A DNA stretch of 62,571 bases from Phycisphaerales bacterium (GCA_020831775.1 JAFIFZ010000019.1:1-62571); one strand, 5' to 3'; counted from the first letter of the stretch, positions 44,705 through 54,583 are shown. Made by a program: numbers and translations. Notes: generated from the letters alone by a model not told the origin.

Positions 44705-44975
44705 GGATTCTCTTGACGACTCGGTGAGACGACCCGGGCCGGCGCCCGCGTTGTTTGCTGCGCACAACACCATCGGGCTGATCCAATCAACCGACACCGC
44801 CTCGCAGCGCTGGGCAGCGTCCGTTAGCCTGACTCGGACGAGTGTCGCTCCGGCGGTCGGGCCGTGACCGGCCAAAGACGGATGAACCATCGGGCGAGGA
44901 TCCGGATTGTGAAGCAGAGTGCCGCATCGCCGTTCAACCACACGCCAGCGGGCGATCGCTGCGCAGATCCATCAC

Positions 44976-44985
44976 AAGGAGGTGA
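44976..44985 (+). promoter_or_regulatory. Full-length Shine-Dalgarno sequence
   Basis: AAGGAGGTGA is fully complementary to the 16S rRNA 3' end. Spacing to ATG 44989 is 3 nt and to ATG 44992 is 6 nt, so the second ATG may be the real start. Confidence 0.82.
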
Positions 44986-44988
44986 CGG

Positions 44989-46008
44989 ATGATGAGAAGA
45001 GCCCTCAAAGCAGCGACGATGTCGCTCTCGCTCGCGACTGCCGCGAGCGCTCAGCCTCTGCCCGACTACGGTTTCGACTGGGTCACCGTCGGCAATACCG
45101 GCAACGCCGATGCCACATGGAACCAGTTTCCTGGTTTGCAACGGGAAGGCGGCGGGGTCGATCACATGTATCGCATCACGAGCCTTCCGGTATCGATTGC
45201 CCAATGGATTGATTTCGCGCATGCACTCGACTCCGTGGCGACATCGCAGGAGCGAAGCTGGCTCAGCACCGCGAGCAACTCGGTCTGGAGGGATCTGCAT
45301 ACCGGCGATCTTGTCATCCAAACCGGACGCGATGGATACGGCGCCACTTCAAACTTCATGCTTGCGGCGATGTACTGCAACTGGATGCACAACGGCCAGA
45401 GCGGCGGCCGCGAATCTTTCGATGACAGCGCATACGACATGTCCAGTTTCTACATCAATGAGTTCAACCACTGGTCGGTTGAAAACGCCCGCAGGTCCGA
45501 CGCACAGTTCTGGATCCCGACTTTCGATGAACACGCCAAGGCGGCGTACTACGATCCCAATCGCTACGGAACCGGAGAGGGAGGGTACTGGTTGTACCCG
45601 CATGGCAGCAACGCCGTGCCGATCTACGGCCCGCCGAGCGAACCGGGCGCAGAAAGCAGCGCCGGTGTCGAACTGCCCGCTGGGCCTTGGACCCACTCGA
45701 TTCCACCGGGGCTTTATCCAGAAACCATGTCCCCTTACGGCTTGTTCGACGTCTCGGGTGGTGTAGAAGAGTGGACAGACTCGACAACGCACTTTGAAGA
45801 TCCGAGCCGTCGCTTGATACAGGGGTCGGCCGCCGGGCAAGCATTTCTGGCGCCCGCATATGATGATCTCGGCGGCGGGTACATCACATCCAGATTGACC
45901 GCCACTCGTGGTTTTCGGCTGGCAACAGTCGTGCCCTCACCCGGCGCATTGCTCTTGATCTCGCTCGCATCGGCGGCAGTTTGTTGCACAAGAAGAAGAT
46001 CTGAATGA
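44989..46008 (+). CDS. Secreted SUMF1-like protein with PEP-CTERM-like tail
   Basis: A 339-residue exported protein. The signal peptide is LKAATMSLSLATAASAQ. The SUMF1/formylglycine-enzyme fold is shown by SPYGLFDVSGGVEEWTDS and ATRGFRLATV. I see no matching Cys pair for enzyme activity, so it is probably a binding or structural member. The C-terminus VPSPGALLLISLAS plus CCTRRR fits a PEP-CTERM sorting signal read by an exosortase. A perfect AAGGAGGTGA at 44976-44985 precedes the start. It sits between two 202-bp direct repeats, as if inserted. Confidence 0.82.
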   Translation: MMRRALKAATMSLSLATAASAQPLPDYGFDWVTVGNTGNADATWNQFPGLQREGGGVDHMYRITSLPVSIAQWIDFAHALDSVATSQERSWLSTASNSVWRDLHTGDLVIQTGRDGYGATSNFMLAAMYCNWMHNGQSGGRESFDDSAYDMSSFYINEFNHWSVENARRSDAQFWIPTFDEHAKAAYYDPNRYGTGEGGYWLYPHGSNAVPIYGPPSEPGAESSAGVELPAGPWTHSIPPGLYPETMSPYGLFDVSGGVEEWTDSTTHFEDPSRRLIQGSAAGQAFLAPAYDDLGGGYITSRLTATRGFRLATVVPSPGALLLISLASAAVCCTRRRSE

Positions 46009-46220
46009 CCAGAGTAGCTTTGTCCGTCTGCCTGCTGTTCCGCAGCGAGCGGACACCGATCGAGGCGGAGCAGACGCCGCTGCTTCGGATGGTGGCCGAG
46101 CAGTTCGGACGCCAGCTCGCGCGCGTGGTGAAGGTCCACCACCGCCAACTCCCCGACGACCACTGGGGCCGCTCCGGCGAACCCGATAACGGTGCAGATG
46201 GGTTCGGGATGGCGGCGTAG
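46005..46220 (+). pseudogene. Duplicated C-terminal fragment of the REC-GAF gene
   Basis: Seventy-one codons in frame from an ATG that overlaps the SUMF1-like stop (ATGA). Residues from SVCLLFRSERTPIEAE onward are identical to the end of the 43566-44699 protein, covering only the last GAF helix and tail. It cannot fold as a domain by itself. Seven nucleotide differences are all synonymous, so the divergence arose while the source copy was still a working gene. Confidence 0.87.
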
Positions 46221-46225
46221 GGCGG
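46024..46225 (+). repeat. Direct repeat copy B
   Basis: Second copy of the 202-bp segment at 44503-44704, offset by 1521 bp, in the same orientation. Confidence 0.97.
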
Positions 46226-46504
46226 AGAGCCTTCCGCAGACGCCTGCCCTCAAGCGATCTTCACAGCACAGGTCCGGCCCCCGAACGCCATCTGCCGCTG
46301 GCGGGGGCGATTTCCTGTTGCGGCGGGCGGCAGTTCACGCTAGATTGCCGCTGACCCGCTTGGGACTTTGGCAGGGGAAGCGTGTGAACCCCTGAGAACA
46401 TATCGATTGACAGCACTCCGACGAGGAGGAGCGACTCAGCTGGGCACACTGGCTGGGTTTCGCCTCGGCGACTCGATCGGGAACAGGCGCAAAGGGACTC
46501 TGCG

Positions 46505-49183
46505 ATGCAAAGCATTCAAACTGGGGCGATCCGGCTTGCGGCCGGGCTTGCTGTCTGTCTGTCGGCCTCGTTGACGAGCGCCGATCCGATCGAGTGGATC
46601 AATCCGAACGGTGGCTCGTGGACAGACGCGTCGAACTGGAACCTGTTGCGGGCACCTGGGCTTGACGACGACGCGTTGATTGCGGTGCCCGGCGAATTCA
46701 CGGTGAGCTTCGATGTGCAGCAAAGCACAGTGTCGAGCTTGGCCATCACGAACCCGGCGACCACGCTCACGATACATCCCGGCAGGACTCTACGGATCGC
46801 TCACGAGCTGCACAACGACGGGCTCATCCTGATCGACCCCACAAGCGCCGGCCCGGCGAGCCGGCTGACAATGCTTCCCGGCTCAACCATTCAGGGCACA
46901 GGAACGATCCGCCTCAATCGCAGAAACTCGCACACCACGACCAGCGCTTGGCTGGGTGCCGGCACCTCTACGCTTTCCGATCCGGTGCTGCATACTTCGG
47001 GGCACACAATCGATGGCTTTGGTCGCATCGAGGGGTCGCTCATCAACTATGGCTTGATCGACGCCAATGTCACTGACGAACCCCTGATAATCGACAGTGT
47101 TGTCGAAAACCATAGCGTAGTGCGTTCAAGCGACGGGGACATGATCCTGTACGGCACAGTGTGGCAGTACGGTGACGGCGTCATTCTTGCTGAACAAGGC
47201 GGCGCAGGCTCCCTCCGCGTAACGGTCGTACGCGGCGGGACGATGCGTGCAGACGCCGGTCGCACCATCACACTTTCGTCGCAAAGTTACTTAGTGGGCG
47301 TCACCATGTTCGGCGATTTCGAGTACTTTTCAATCGGCACATGGAGCACAACGCCGAGAATCGCATCTCCCGGTATCACAAACCACGGCGTGATCAAAAC
47401 CGCGGCAGATCCGAACGAGCGTACTGTCGATATACGCATTGTAAATCATGTCGCAATCGATGGCGACGGCATCCTATGGCTGAACAATGGCTCGCGGCTT
47501 TCGACGGAAACCGGCAGCGTCTTAGAACACGGCGCCGAACACACCATCAAGGGATATGGCAGGATAAGCGGCCACTTCATCAATCATGGCACGGTGATTT
47601 CCGACACCCCTGGACGAGACTTGACCATCAGCAATAGCACCACGACCAACCACGGTGTGATTGCGTCGGAAGGCGGGGGCTTGAATCTGCATACCGCAAC
47701 ACTCTCTCAGGGACCAAGCGGCGTATTCATGAGCGGGCACGGCGACTGTCGCATCAGCTACGGCAGCACCATCGAGGGCGGCACGATCCGATCGCTACCC
47801 GGCACACACTTCAACCGTGATATCGGCGGCAGCACGATCGCTTCAGTAAACATCGACGGGACCCTTGTCCTCCAGCAGAATACGACTACGAACTTCCGAG
47901 GCGACATCGAGAACGACGGATTGGTAATCGTCAATCCGGAAAACTCCGGAAACCAGGCGGCGATTCGAATCGTCGATACATGCTCGATCGACGGCTTCGG
48001 TGAAATCCGGCTCGGCGGCGAGGGCGTCCGAAGCGCATTTATTGTCGAACCGGGCGTCGACTTCACCAACGGCGCTGGCCATAGCATCGTTGGTTTCGGC
48101 CGGATTACGGGGTCATTCGTCAACGAGGGGATCATCGACGCGGATGTACCGGGGCAGGTTCTCCAAGTTACCGGCTCCACGATCAGCAACGACGGGTTTC
48201 TTGCGGCCACCGCAGGCACGCTGGAGCTATCAAGCGGAATCTACGAAGGCGGGCCGAACGGGGTCATCCTTGCTGCGGGTGGCGAGGTCGGCATCGGGGG
48301 CGGATCGGAGTTGCGCTCCCTCACATTCAACACATCGCATGGAGGTCGTATCGCCTTGTGGCCCGGCACCACGAGGCTAGCCAATGCTTCGATCCTCGGT
48401 CATGTTGAGTCTAGTCCTGGCAGCACGGTTCTCCTCGAAGGCTCGTACTTGACGAACGACGGTCTCCTGGTCGTCGGTCTCGGCTCCGGGTCTTCGAGCG
48501 CTGTTTTCGAAGCTCAAGAGGATCTGGTCATCCAGGGCGGCGGCGAAATCCTCCTGAACCGGCCGGGAGGATCGTCTCAGCTCGCGACATTGACCGATGT
48601 CACCGTGACCGTTGGAGAGAACCAGACGATCAGCGGCGTCGGACGCCTGAGGGGAGATTTCAACCTTCGAGGCATTACGGCGCCGGGATTGGGCAACTCG
48701 AGTGTCCTCCAACTCTTGGGCAATGTTCGTTTCGAACCGACACATCGCCTGAGGATCAGGGTTTCCGGGCCGACAACATTGCCCGCAAGCCATGGAAGGA
48801 TTTCAGTCAGCCCGGCATTCGAGTTCGGCGGTGAGCTCGATGTTGAGTTTGTCGATGGTTACACTCCCGCGCTCGGAGACTCGTTCCAGATCTCGACAGG
48901 CGCGTACACCGGTGAGTTCGAGAGCCTGTCGATCTCGGGCTCGATCCCGTCGGGGTTGACAGGAAGCATCCGCTACGAGCCCACCCAGGTGCTCCTCGAT
49001 ATCGTCGACGCTCCCGCCTGCATCCCCGACATCAACGGCGACGGCGTCGTCGACGCCGACGACTTCTTCGAGTTTCTCTCCCTCTTCGCCGCGGGCGATC
49101 TCCGCGCCGACATCAACAACGACGGCATCATCGACGCGGATGATTTCTTCGAGTTCTTGACGCTTTTCGCCGCGGGCTGCTGA
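46505..49183 (+). CDS. Secreted beta-solenoid protein with GC-type dockerin
   Basis: An 892-residue exported protein. Signal peptide: IRLAAGLAVCLSASLTSA. The body is built of repeated strand turns (HTIDGFGRIEGSLINYGLID, then HTIKGYGRISGHFINHGTV), each spaced ~170 residues and typical of autotransporter-like solenoids. The C-terminus has two calcium-loop segments, DINGDGVVDADDFFEFLSLF and INNDGIIDADDFFEFLTLF, ending in Ala-Ala-Gly-Cys, the GC-type dockerin. It is the second such protein here. A strong terminator follows. Confidence 0.88.
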   Translation: MQSIQTGAIRLAAGLAVCLSASLTSADPIEWINPNGGSWTDASNWNLLRAPGLDDDALIAVPGEFTVSFDVQQSTVSSLAITNPATTLTIHPGRTLRIAHELHNDGLILIDPTSAGPASRLTMLPGSTIQGTGTIRLNRRNSHTTTSAWLGAGTSTLSDPVLHTSGHTIDGFGRIEGSLINYGLIDANVTDEPLIIDSVVENHSVVRSSDGDMILYGTVWQYGDGVILAEQGGAGSLRVTVVRGGTMRADAGRTITLSSQSYLVGVTMFGDFEYFSIGTWSTTPRIASPGITNHGVIKTAADPNERTVDIRIVNHVAIDGDGILWLNNGSRLSTETGSVLEHGAEHTIKGYGRISGHFINHGTVISDTPGRDLTISNSTTTNHGVIASEGGGLNLHTATLSQGPSGVFMSGHGDCRISYGSTIEGGTIRSLPGTHFNRDIGGSTIASVNIDGTLVLQQNTTTNFRGDIENDGLVIVNPENSGNQAAIRIVDTCSIDGFGEIRLGGEGVRSAFIVEPGVDFTNGAGHSIVGFGRITGSFVNEGIIDADVPGQVLQVTGSTISNDGFLAATAGTLELSSGIYEGGPNGVILAAGGEVGIGGGSELRSLTFNTSHGGRIALWPGTTRLANASILGHVESSPGSTVLLEGSYLTNDGLLVVGLGSGSSSAVFEAQEDLVIQGGGEILLNRPGGSSQLATLTDVTVTVGENQTISGVGRLRGDFNLRGITAPGLGNSSVLQLLGNVRFEPTHRLRIRVSGPTTLPASHGRISVSPAFEFGGELDVEFVDGYTPALGDSFQISTGAYTGEFESLSISGSIPSGLTGSIRYEPTQVLLDIVDAPACIPDINGDGVVDADDFFEFLSLFAAGDLRADINNDGIIDADDFFEFLTLFAAGC

Positions 49184-49210
49184 CGCCGAGGCTTGGACCC
49201 AGCTTCTCCG

Positions 49211-49236
49211 AGGCCCCCACGCGGGGGCCTTTTTTC
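49211..49236 (+). terminator. Rho-independent terminator
   Basis: An 8-bp stem (AGGCCCCC / GGGGGCCT) with a 4-nt loop and a T run. It lies 28 bp past the stop of the GC-dockerin gene. Confidence 0.93.
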
Positions 49237-49237
49237 T

Positions 49238-49408
49238 GCGCGCCCCGTTCCCATTGCCCGGCACCCAGCGCCCCGACCCACCCGACTCTTCGCTGCGCTC
49301 AGAGGTCGGCGTCCACCCCGGCGTCTTTGGGCATCGACCCACGCTCGCTCGCCTCTCGACTTTCTCCCCTCGCCCCTCTCGCCCGCCGGCGGCGGGCGAC
49401 CCTCCCCC
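49238..49408. repeat. Composite repeat region
   Basis: A heptameric run at 49238-49275 is followed by an inverted copy of the 34-bp repeat (49280-49313), exact reverse complement of 28907-28940. A pyrimidine-rich tract recalling 27022-27080 and a GCCCGCC/GGCGGGC palindrome complete it. No gene visible. Confidence 0.8.
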
Positions 49409-52400
49409 TCAATTCCCCTCCCGCCTGGGCCTCAGGAACTCGTCGAAGATGTTGCGGATCACATTCTCGGGGTTCAGCAGTTCTCGCGCGCCTTCTTCGA
49501 TCAGCAGTTGCAGGTCGGGCCTGGGGTTGGGCGGGGCGTCGAGGGGGCCGTCGATGCGGAAGGGGATCGCGGTGAGGGTCTCGGCCGCCACGCCGAGCGG
49601 GCCCGCCTCGCGACGGATCCTCTGGACCATGCTCTGGCTCAGGGCCTCCAGCGGCAGCACGATCACGATGTCGCGCGTGCGCCGGGCCAGGTCGATCCGT
49701 CCACGCGCCCTGACGGGGCCGCCGGCGATCTGCGTCTGAAAGTCGGCGAACTCGAGCACGCCGTCGTCGATCGTGAGCTGCAGCGGGGCGATCCGCTGAG
49801 CGCCCGCGGGGCGCACATCCCACCTCGCGGCACGCAGCAGGCCCTCGAACGCGGGCGTCGCGGCGAAGGTCGCCGAGCCCAGGTCGACCGTGAACGACGC
49901 GTCGAGCCCCGAGAGGTTCCCGTCGAGCGGGAGCGACATCGACGAGACCCGCACACGCGCCGGCTGGTCGTCGGCCCGCTTTTCGATCGTGCCGATCAGC
50001 GGCATCATCGACGAGCTCCGGGCCATCAGCTCGGGGCCGAAGCGGGTGATCGCCAACTCCGCCGGCTCGGTCAGGCCGAACGCACCGTCGCGCACGCGCC
50101 CGCTCAGGCCGACCGACGCGCGGTCGGAAGCGAGACGCCCGCCGAGCGTTCCTCCGGCGCGCGAGAGCGCGGCGGTCCGGATCTCGCCGCTGAGCTCGGG
50201 GCCGATGATCTCCGCGAGCAGGCCCCCGCCGACGGTCAGGTCGTCGATGAGCGCCATCGGGATGCGGGTGAGCTGGGCGTTCAGGTCTATGCTGGCGTTG
50301 TCCAGACTGAAGACGCCCCCGGGCGCGTAGCCCGCCAGCGAGCCGGAAACCTCCGCCCGCCCGGGGCCGGTGGCCCGCTGGGTGAGCGAGGCGGTGAAGT
50401 CGAGCCTGCCCGGGCGCTGGGGCCCGGCCCGCAGGCCGAACTCCGACCCGCCGAGGCGCTGCACGCCCGCGCCCGAATCAACCGCCAAGTTCAGCGCGCG
50501 CACGCGGACATCGACGCCGAATCGGTCGGGGTCGAAGAGCGGCGCGCCGCGCGGGATGGTCAGGCGCTGCACATCGGCGTCGAAACGGAGGCGGTCGACG
50601 AACAGCGCTCGCTCGACCCCCAGCGCGTTCAAGAGCGCGTTGGAGCTCGGGGCCATGCCGTCCCAGAGCAGCTTGCCCGGCGCGGCCAGCGCGAACGACT
50701 CGGGCGAGTAGTGCACCCGGACCGGCCCTTCGGGCGTCGAGGCGAGGGGCGATTCGAGTGTGATGGAGAGCTCGCCCCGCTCAGCAGCCTCGGCGAAGGA
50801 GCGGACGCTGGTGCTGACGCCGACGCGCCCGGGCCCGCCGAGTGAACTCGCGATGAGCCCGTCGAGGCCCGCGAGCGAATCGAGCCACGCGGGGTCGAGG
50901 CGGGAGGCGTCGATCGAGACCGCCGTGCGCTGGCCGTCGGCGTGGGCGCTGGCCTGGGCGTTGGCGTCGATGACGCCGAGCACGCGCCCGCCGGGGCGCT
51001 GGAGCGTGGCGCCGAGCTGGGCTCGCTCGAGCGCTTCGGTGAGCCTCAGGCCGCCTTCGCCCTCGCCTCCAGCCTCGCCTTGTGGCTGGTTCCATCCGGC
51101 CGCGAAGCGTGCGCCGAGGGCGATGTTGCGGAGCTCGATCGGCCCGGTATCGATCGGCGGGCCCGCCTCGCGGGCGATCACCAGCGGACGCAGACCCAAC
51201 CCACCGCTCGCGCTCAGCCCCAGCGGCCCGGAGCCGAGCGGGAAGGTCGTGGGCTCGATCTGGAACGAAAGCCGCGTCGCGGCGGAGAGCTCCGGACGCA
51301 ACGCCATCTCCGGCGCAAAGCGCTCCATCAACTCCCGGGCGACCTCGGGGCGGACGGTCAGCGCGAGCGTGCCCCCGGTGGGCATGCCCTCGCGGTCGAG
51401 CCCGGAAGTCAGGTTGATCTCTGTATCGCGCGAAAGTGCGACCAGCGTCGCGCTGCGTCCCTGCGGCGTGCGCGCGACCTCCGCCCTCGCGGTCAGGGTC
51501 GGTCCTGCGATCCGCTCGGCGAGGGCGGCGAGATCGACCGGCTCGCCCTTCGCGTCGGTCAGGATGTTCTTCAGTTCCGCCGGCGCCATCGCCATGAGCG
51601 CGAGCGGGGCCTCACGCAGCTCGACAAAGCCAGAGCGGAGGACCGGCAAAAACGGGCCCTCTTCGGTCAGTGCGGCCAGCATCGAGTCGCGCCCGAGCCC
51701 GAGCTCGGCAATCAGCCCAAAGTCCCGACCCCCGCCTTTGAGCTTCGAGTCCAGCGTGAGCGCGACGGGCCCCACCCCCCCATCGCCGGAACGCGAAGCG
51801 TCGAGGACGAGGGCGATCGAGTCTGCGCCCAGCTCGCGTCCGTCGGCGTCCTGAAGCGTCCAGCCATCCAGCGCGACCCGCCCGGCGATCAGCGTGCCGG
51901 TCATCGCTTCGCGCTCGAGCGGGAGATCGAGGGAGGTGATCGCGAGCGAGACGCCGCCGCCGGTCGGCACGAGCTCGAAGCCCGCGTCGCGGATCCTGTC
52001 GCCGACGAGCGCGCTCGCGAGGTTGGCCCCGCCCGAGGCGGTGAGGGTGATCGGCTCGTCGACGCCGACCAGGCGGTCTTCCAGCAGGCGCACGGCTCCC
52101 GAAGCATTCAGGCGTTCGGCGCTGGCGACCAGCTTCAGCCTGCGCCCGGCGCCCTCGGCGAGCTCGTCTGCGCCCGCTTCGAGGTTCAGGTCCAGCTCCG
52201 GCCCGATCGCCCCGGCAAGGGCGGTGCCGAGCTCGCCGAGGAAGACTTCGAGGAGGTCGGTGCGCAGGCCGCTGACCGCGGCGGTCCCGCTGACGCCCTG
52301 GGGATCGAAGCCGAAGCCCTCGGGGGAGACGACCCGGCCGAGGCGGATGTCGGCGACGAGCGAGCCGGCGTCGCGGTCGGCGAGGACCGCGCCGGCGCGG

Positions 52401-53725
52401 GCGCGGGTGTCCAGCTCGCCCTGCTCGTTCAGCACCGCGTCGGCGCTCAGGCCGGTGAAGGCGAAGGGATGCCGCTCCGATGCCGGCGGCATGATGGTGC
52501 CCCGCAGCGGGCCGGTCCGCACGCTGACCTGCGCACGCGGGGCCGACGACGGATTGGCCAGGTCGAGGCGCAACGCGTCGACGGTGATCTCCAGTGAGGG
52601 GTACTCGTCGAGGGTGATGGTTTCGGCCCTTTCGGCGAGGACCTCAGCGAACTCGGGGAGGGCGGCCATCACGCGCTCGCCGCGGATGCGTGCGCCGGTG
52701 GGGCCGGTGATCTCGGCGACGCCATCGACGAGGGCGAGGGCCGCCCCGATCTCTGCGCCCTCGGCGAGGAGGCGGGCCTCGGCCGCCAGTCGGCGCGGCG
52801 AGAACTCGATGGACGCGGCGAGGTCGAAGACGGGGTCGAACGCGGCCAGAGCCCTGCCCCCCGACGCGACCGCCTGCTCGCCCCCGAGCGGGAGCAGCAC
52901 CCTGAGGAACGCGGTTTCGAGGCGCTGGGCCCGGGCGCTGGCGGTGAGCGAGAGTGTGTCGGGCGTGATGCGTCCGTCGCTGGCGGACCAGCCGCTCGCC
53001 TCGGCGGCGAGCTCGATCGAGCCGACGCCGGGGACCAGGGCGTCGATGGAGGGGCCGCGGGTGGGGCGGGCGTTGAGCGTGAGGCTGATCGGTTCGCCGG
53101 CGCGGATCGAGGTCGAGCCGGTGATCCCGCGGAGGCCGACGATGCGCCCGGGCGACTCGGACGGGTCGGCGTAGGTGACCTCGACCCCGTCGAGGCGGAG
53201 GCGGGCGCGCAGCGCGGGGGGGATCGAGGCGTCTGGCTTGTCTTCCCCGTCGTCTTCGAGGAGGGGGTGCAGGGCGCGGGTGAGGTTCAGGCGTCCGTCG
53301 TCGAGGCGGACGAGGTCGGCCCGCCCTCCGATGACGATCTCGCCGAGGTCGCGCCCCCCGAACACGAGCTTGAGCAGGCCGACGCCGACCTCGGCCTCAA
53401 TGCGGGCGATGCGGCCGCCATCGGTGTCGAGGAGTTCGATGGGTCCTAAGCGTTGCACGCCCGTCCAGGCGAGGGAGAGGCGTTCGATGGAGACGCTGCC
53501 GTCGATCTCGGCGTTGGCTCGTCGTTCGACGATGGGGCGTGCGATCGAGCCGATCAGCGGGGGCCCGAAGAACCAGACGCCGATGAGCAGGAAGAGGACG
53601 GCCGCGACGCCGAAGGCGAGCGCTCGGCGGAGCGGGCGACGCCTGGCCCGCTTGCCCGAGGGCTTTGCGCCGGACTTCTTGGCGGGCTTGCCGGCTGGCT
53701 TGTTGGGGGGCTTGCTGTCGGGCAT
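49409..53725 (-). CDS. Giant AsmA/TamB-like envelope protein
   Basis: A 1438-residue protein with a Lys/Pro-rich cytoplasmic N-terminus, one membrane anchor (LAFGVAAVLFLLIGVWFF) and a very long periplasmic strand-rich body. SLAWTGVQRLGPIELLD near 85 and DLGEIVIGGRADLVRL near 125 are typical of AsmA-like N-domains. Late segments such as GPVRARGRIDLARRTRDIVI resemble the AsmA C-terminal repeat. Such proteins may bridge membranes and carry phospholipid. The ATG 53725 start is preferred over 53764. Confidence 0.82.
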   Translation of the reverse strand: MPDSKPPNKPAGKPAKKSGAKPSGKRARRRPLRRALAFGVAAVLFLLIGVWFFGPPLIGSIARPIVERRANAEIDGSVSIERLSLAWTGVQRLGPIELLDTDGGRIARIEAEVGVGLLKLVFGGRDLGEIVIGGRADLVRLDDGRLNLTRALHPLLEDDGEDKPDASIPPALRARLRLDGVEVTYADPSESPGRIVGLRGITGSTSIRAGEPISLTLNARPTRGPSIDALVPGVGSIELAAEASGWSASDGRITPDTLSLTASARAQRLETAFLRVLLPLGGEQAVASGGRALAAFDPVFDLAASIEFSPRRLAAEARLLAEGAEIGAALALVDGVAEITGPTGARIRGERVMAALPEFAEVLAERAETITLDEYPSLEITVDALRLDLANPSSAPRAQVSVRTGPLRGTIMPPASERHPFAFTGLSADAVLNEQGELDTRARAGAVLADRDAGSLVADIRLGRVVSPEGFGFDPQGVSGTAAVSGLRTDLLEVFLGELGTALAGAIGPELDLNLEAGADELAEGAGRRLKLVASAERLNASGAVRLLEDRLVGVDEPITLTASGGANLASALVGDRIRDAGFELVPTGGGVSLAITSLDLPLEREAMTGTLIAGRVALDGWTLQDADGRELGADSIALVLDASRSGDGGVGPVALTLDSKLKGGGRDFGLIAELGLGRDSMLAALTEEGPFLPVLRSGFVELREAPLALMAMAPAELKNILTDAKGEPVDLAALAERIAGPTLTARAEVARTPQGRSATLVALSRDTEINLTSGLDREGMPTGGTLALTVRPEVARELMERFAPEMALRPELSAATRLSFQIEPTTFPLGSGPLGLSASGGLGLRPLVIAREAGPPIDTGPIELRNIALGARFAAGWNQPQGEAGGEGEGGLRLTEALERAQLGATLQRPGGRVLGVIDANAQASAHADGQRTAVSIDASRLDPAWLDSLAGLDGLIASSLGGPGRVGVSTSVRSFAEAAERGELSITLESPLASTPEGPVRVHYSPESFALAAPGKLLWDGMAPSSNALLNALGVERALFVDRLRFDADVQRLTIPRGAPLFDPDRFGVDVRVRALNLAVDSGAGVQRLGGSEFGLRAGPQRPGRLDFTASLTQRATGPGRAEVSGSLAGYAPGGVFSLDNASIDLNAQLTRIPMALIDDLTVGGGLLAEIIGPELSGEIRTAALSRAGGTLGGRLASDRASVGLSGRVRDGAFGLTEPAELAITRFGPELMARSSSMMPLIGTIEKRADDQPARVRVSSMSLPLDGNLSGLDASFTVDLGSATFAATPAFEGLLRAARWDVRPAGAQRIAPLQLTIDDGVLEFADFQTQIAGGPVRARGRIDLARRTRDIVIVLPLEALSQSMVQRIRREAGPLGVAAETLTAIPFRIDGPLDAPPNPRPDLQLLIEEGARELLNPENVIRNIFDEFLRPRREGN

Positions 53726-53761
53726 GGGGCGTCGCGCCTCTCTTTCCGGCTCTGGTCGGAA

Positions 53762-53792
53762 CAAAACAATGCCCGGGCCGAGGGCCCGGGCA
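53762..53792 (-). terminator. Terminator after nusG
   Basis: An 8-bp stem (TGCCCGGG / CCCGGGCA) followed on the minus strand by TTGTTTTGT, ending the leftward nusG transcript. Confidence 0.82.
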
Positions 53793-53824
53793 AGTGTTTG
53801 CGCGAAAGTCGTTCGGGGCGGGGT

Positions 53825-54472
53825 TTACTCGCCCTCTGTCTTGCCGATCTGCCACTCTTCGAGGTCGATCGGGGCCTGACGCCCGAAGATGGTGACCAGG
53901 ACGCGGACCTGGCCCTTGTCGGGCATGACCTCGTCGACGGTGCCCTCGTAGCCCTCGAAGGGGCCTTCCTTGATCGTGACGGCCTCGCCCTTCTCAAAGC
54001 TGAGCTTGACGATGGGCTCGTCCTCGGGCTTGCGGCTGTCGCGGAGCATCTTCTCGATCTCGTGCTCCTTCATCGGGGTCGGACGCCCGGCGGTGCCGAC
54101 GAAGTCGCCGACGCCGGAGGTCTCCTTGATGAGGAAGAACACATCCTGGGGGATGCGTCCGTCTGGCTCGAGGCGCATCTCGACGAAGACATAGCCCGGG
54201 TAGAGCTTGGATTCGGTGATGCGCTGCTTGCCGCCCTTGATGGTCTTGGTCTTCTCGGTCGGGACGAGGATGCGACCGACCGAGTCGGTCATGCCCTCGA
54301 TCTGGACCTTGCGCAGGAGCGTCTCGCGGACCGAGTTCTCCTTGTTGGACTGCACGCGGAGGACGAACCAGTCCATCCCGTCGCGGCGCATCGGCTCGTC
54401 TTCGGGGATGACATCGGTCTGCTCATTGGGGCGTCCGTCGAGTGCTTCTGCGGCGTGCTGTTCGTCGGTCAT
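53825..54472 (-). CDS. nusG: Transcription termination/antitermination factor NusG
   Basis: A 215-residue NusG. Residues ~34-150 are the NGN domain (WFVLRVQSNKENSVRETLL, LYPGYVFVEM) and the rest a KOW domain (KGEAVTIKEGPFEGYEGTV). It binds RNA polymerase and couples to Rho or ribosome. A ~33-residue acidic N-terminal extension precedes the fold. It follows secE as in most bacteria, but a terminator separates them. Confidence 0.97.
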   Translation of the reverse strand: MTDEQHAAEALDGRPNEQTDVIPEDEPMRRDGMDWFVLRVQSNKENSVRETLLRKVQIEGMTDSVGRILVPTEKTKTIKGGKQRITESKLYPGYVFVEMRLEPDGRIPQDVFFLIKETSGVGDFVGTAGRPTPMKEHEIEKMLRDSRKPEDEPIVKLSFEKGEAVTIKEGPFEGYEGTVDEVMPDKGQVRVLVTIFGRQAPIDLEEWQIGKTEGE

Positions 54473-54583
54473 CGGTGAAACTCCCGGTCTGGGTCGGGCG
54501 GAGACGGGCGGGCCAGCCGCCGTTCCGGGGGGGTCGCGCCGGTCCGGAGGGGCCGGCGACGCTCACGAGCAATGGTACGGACC

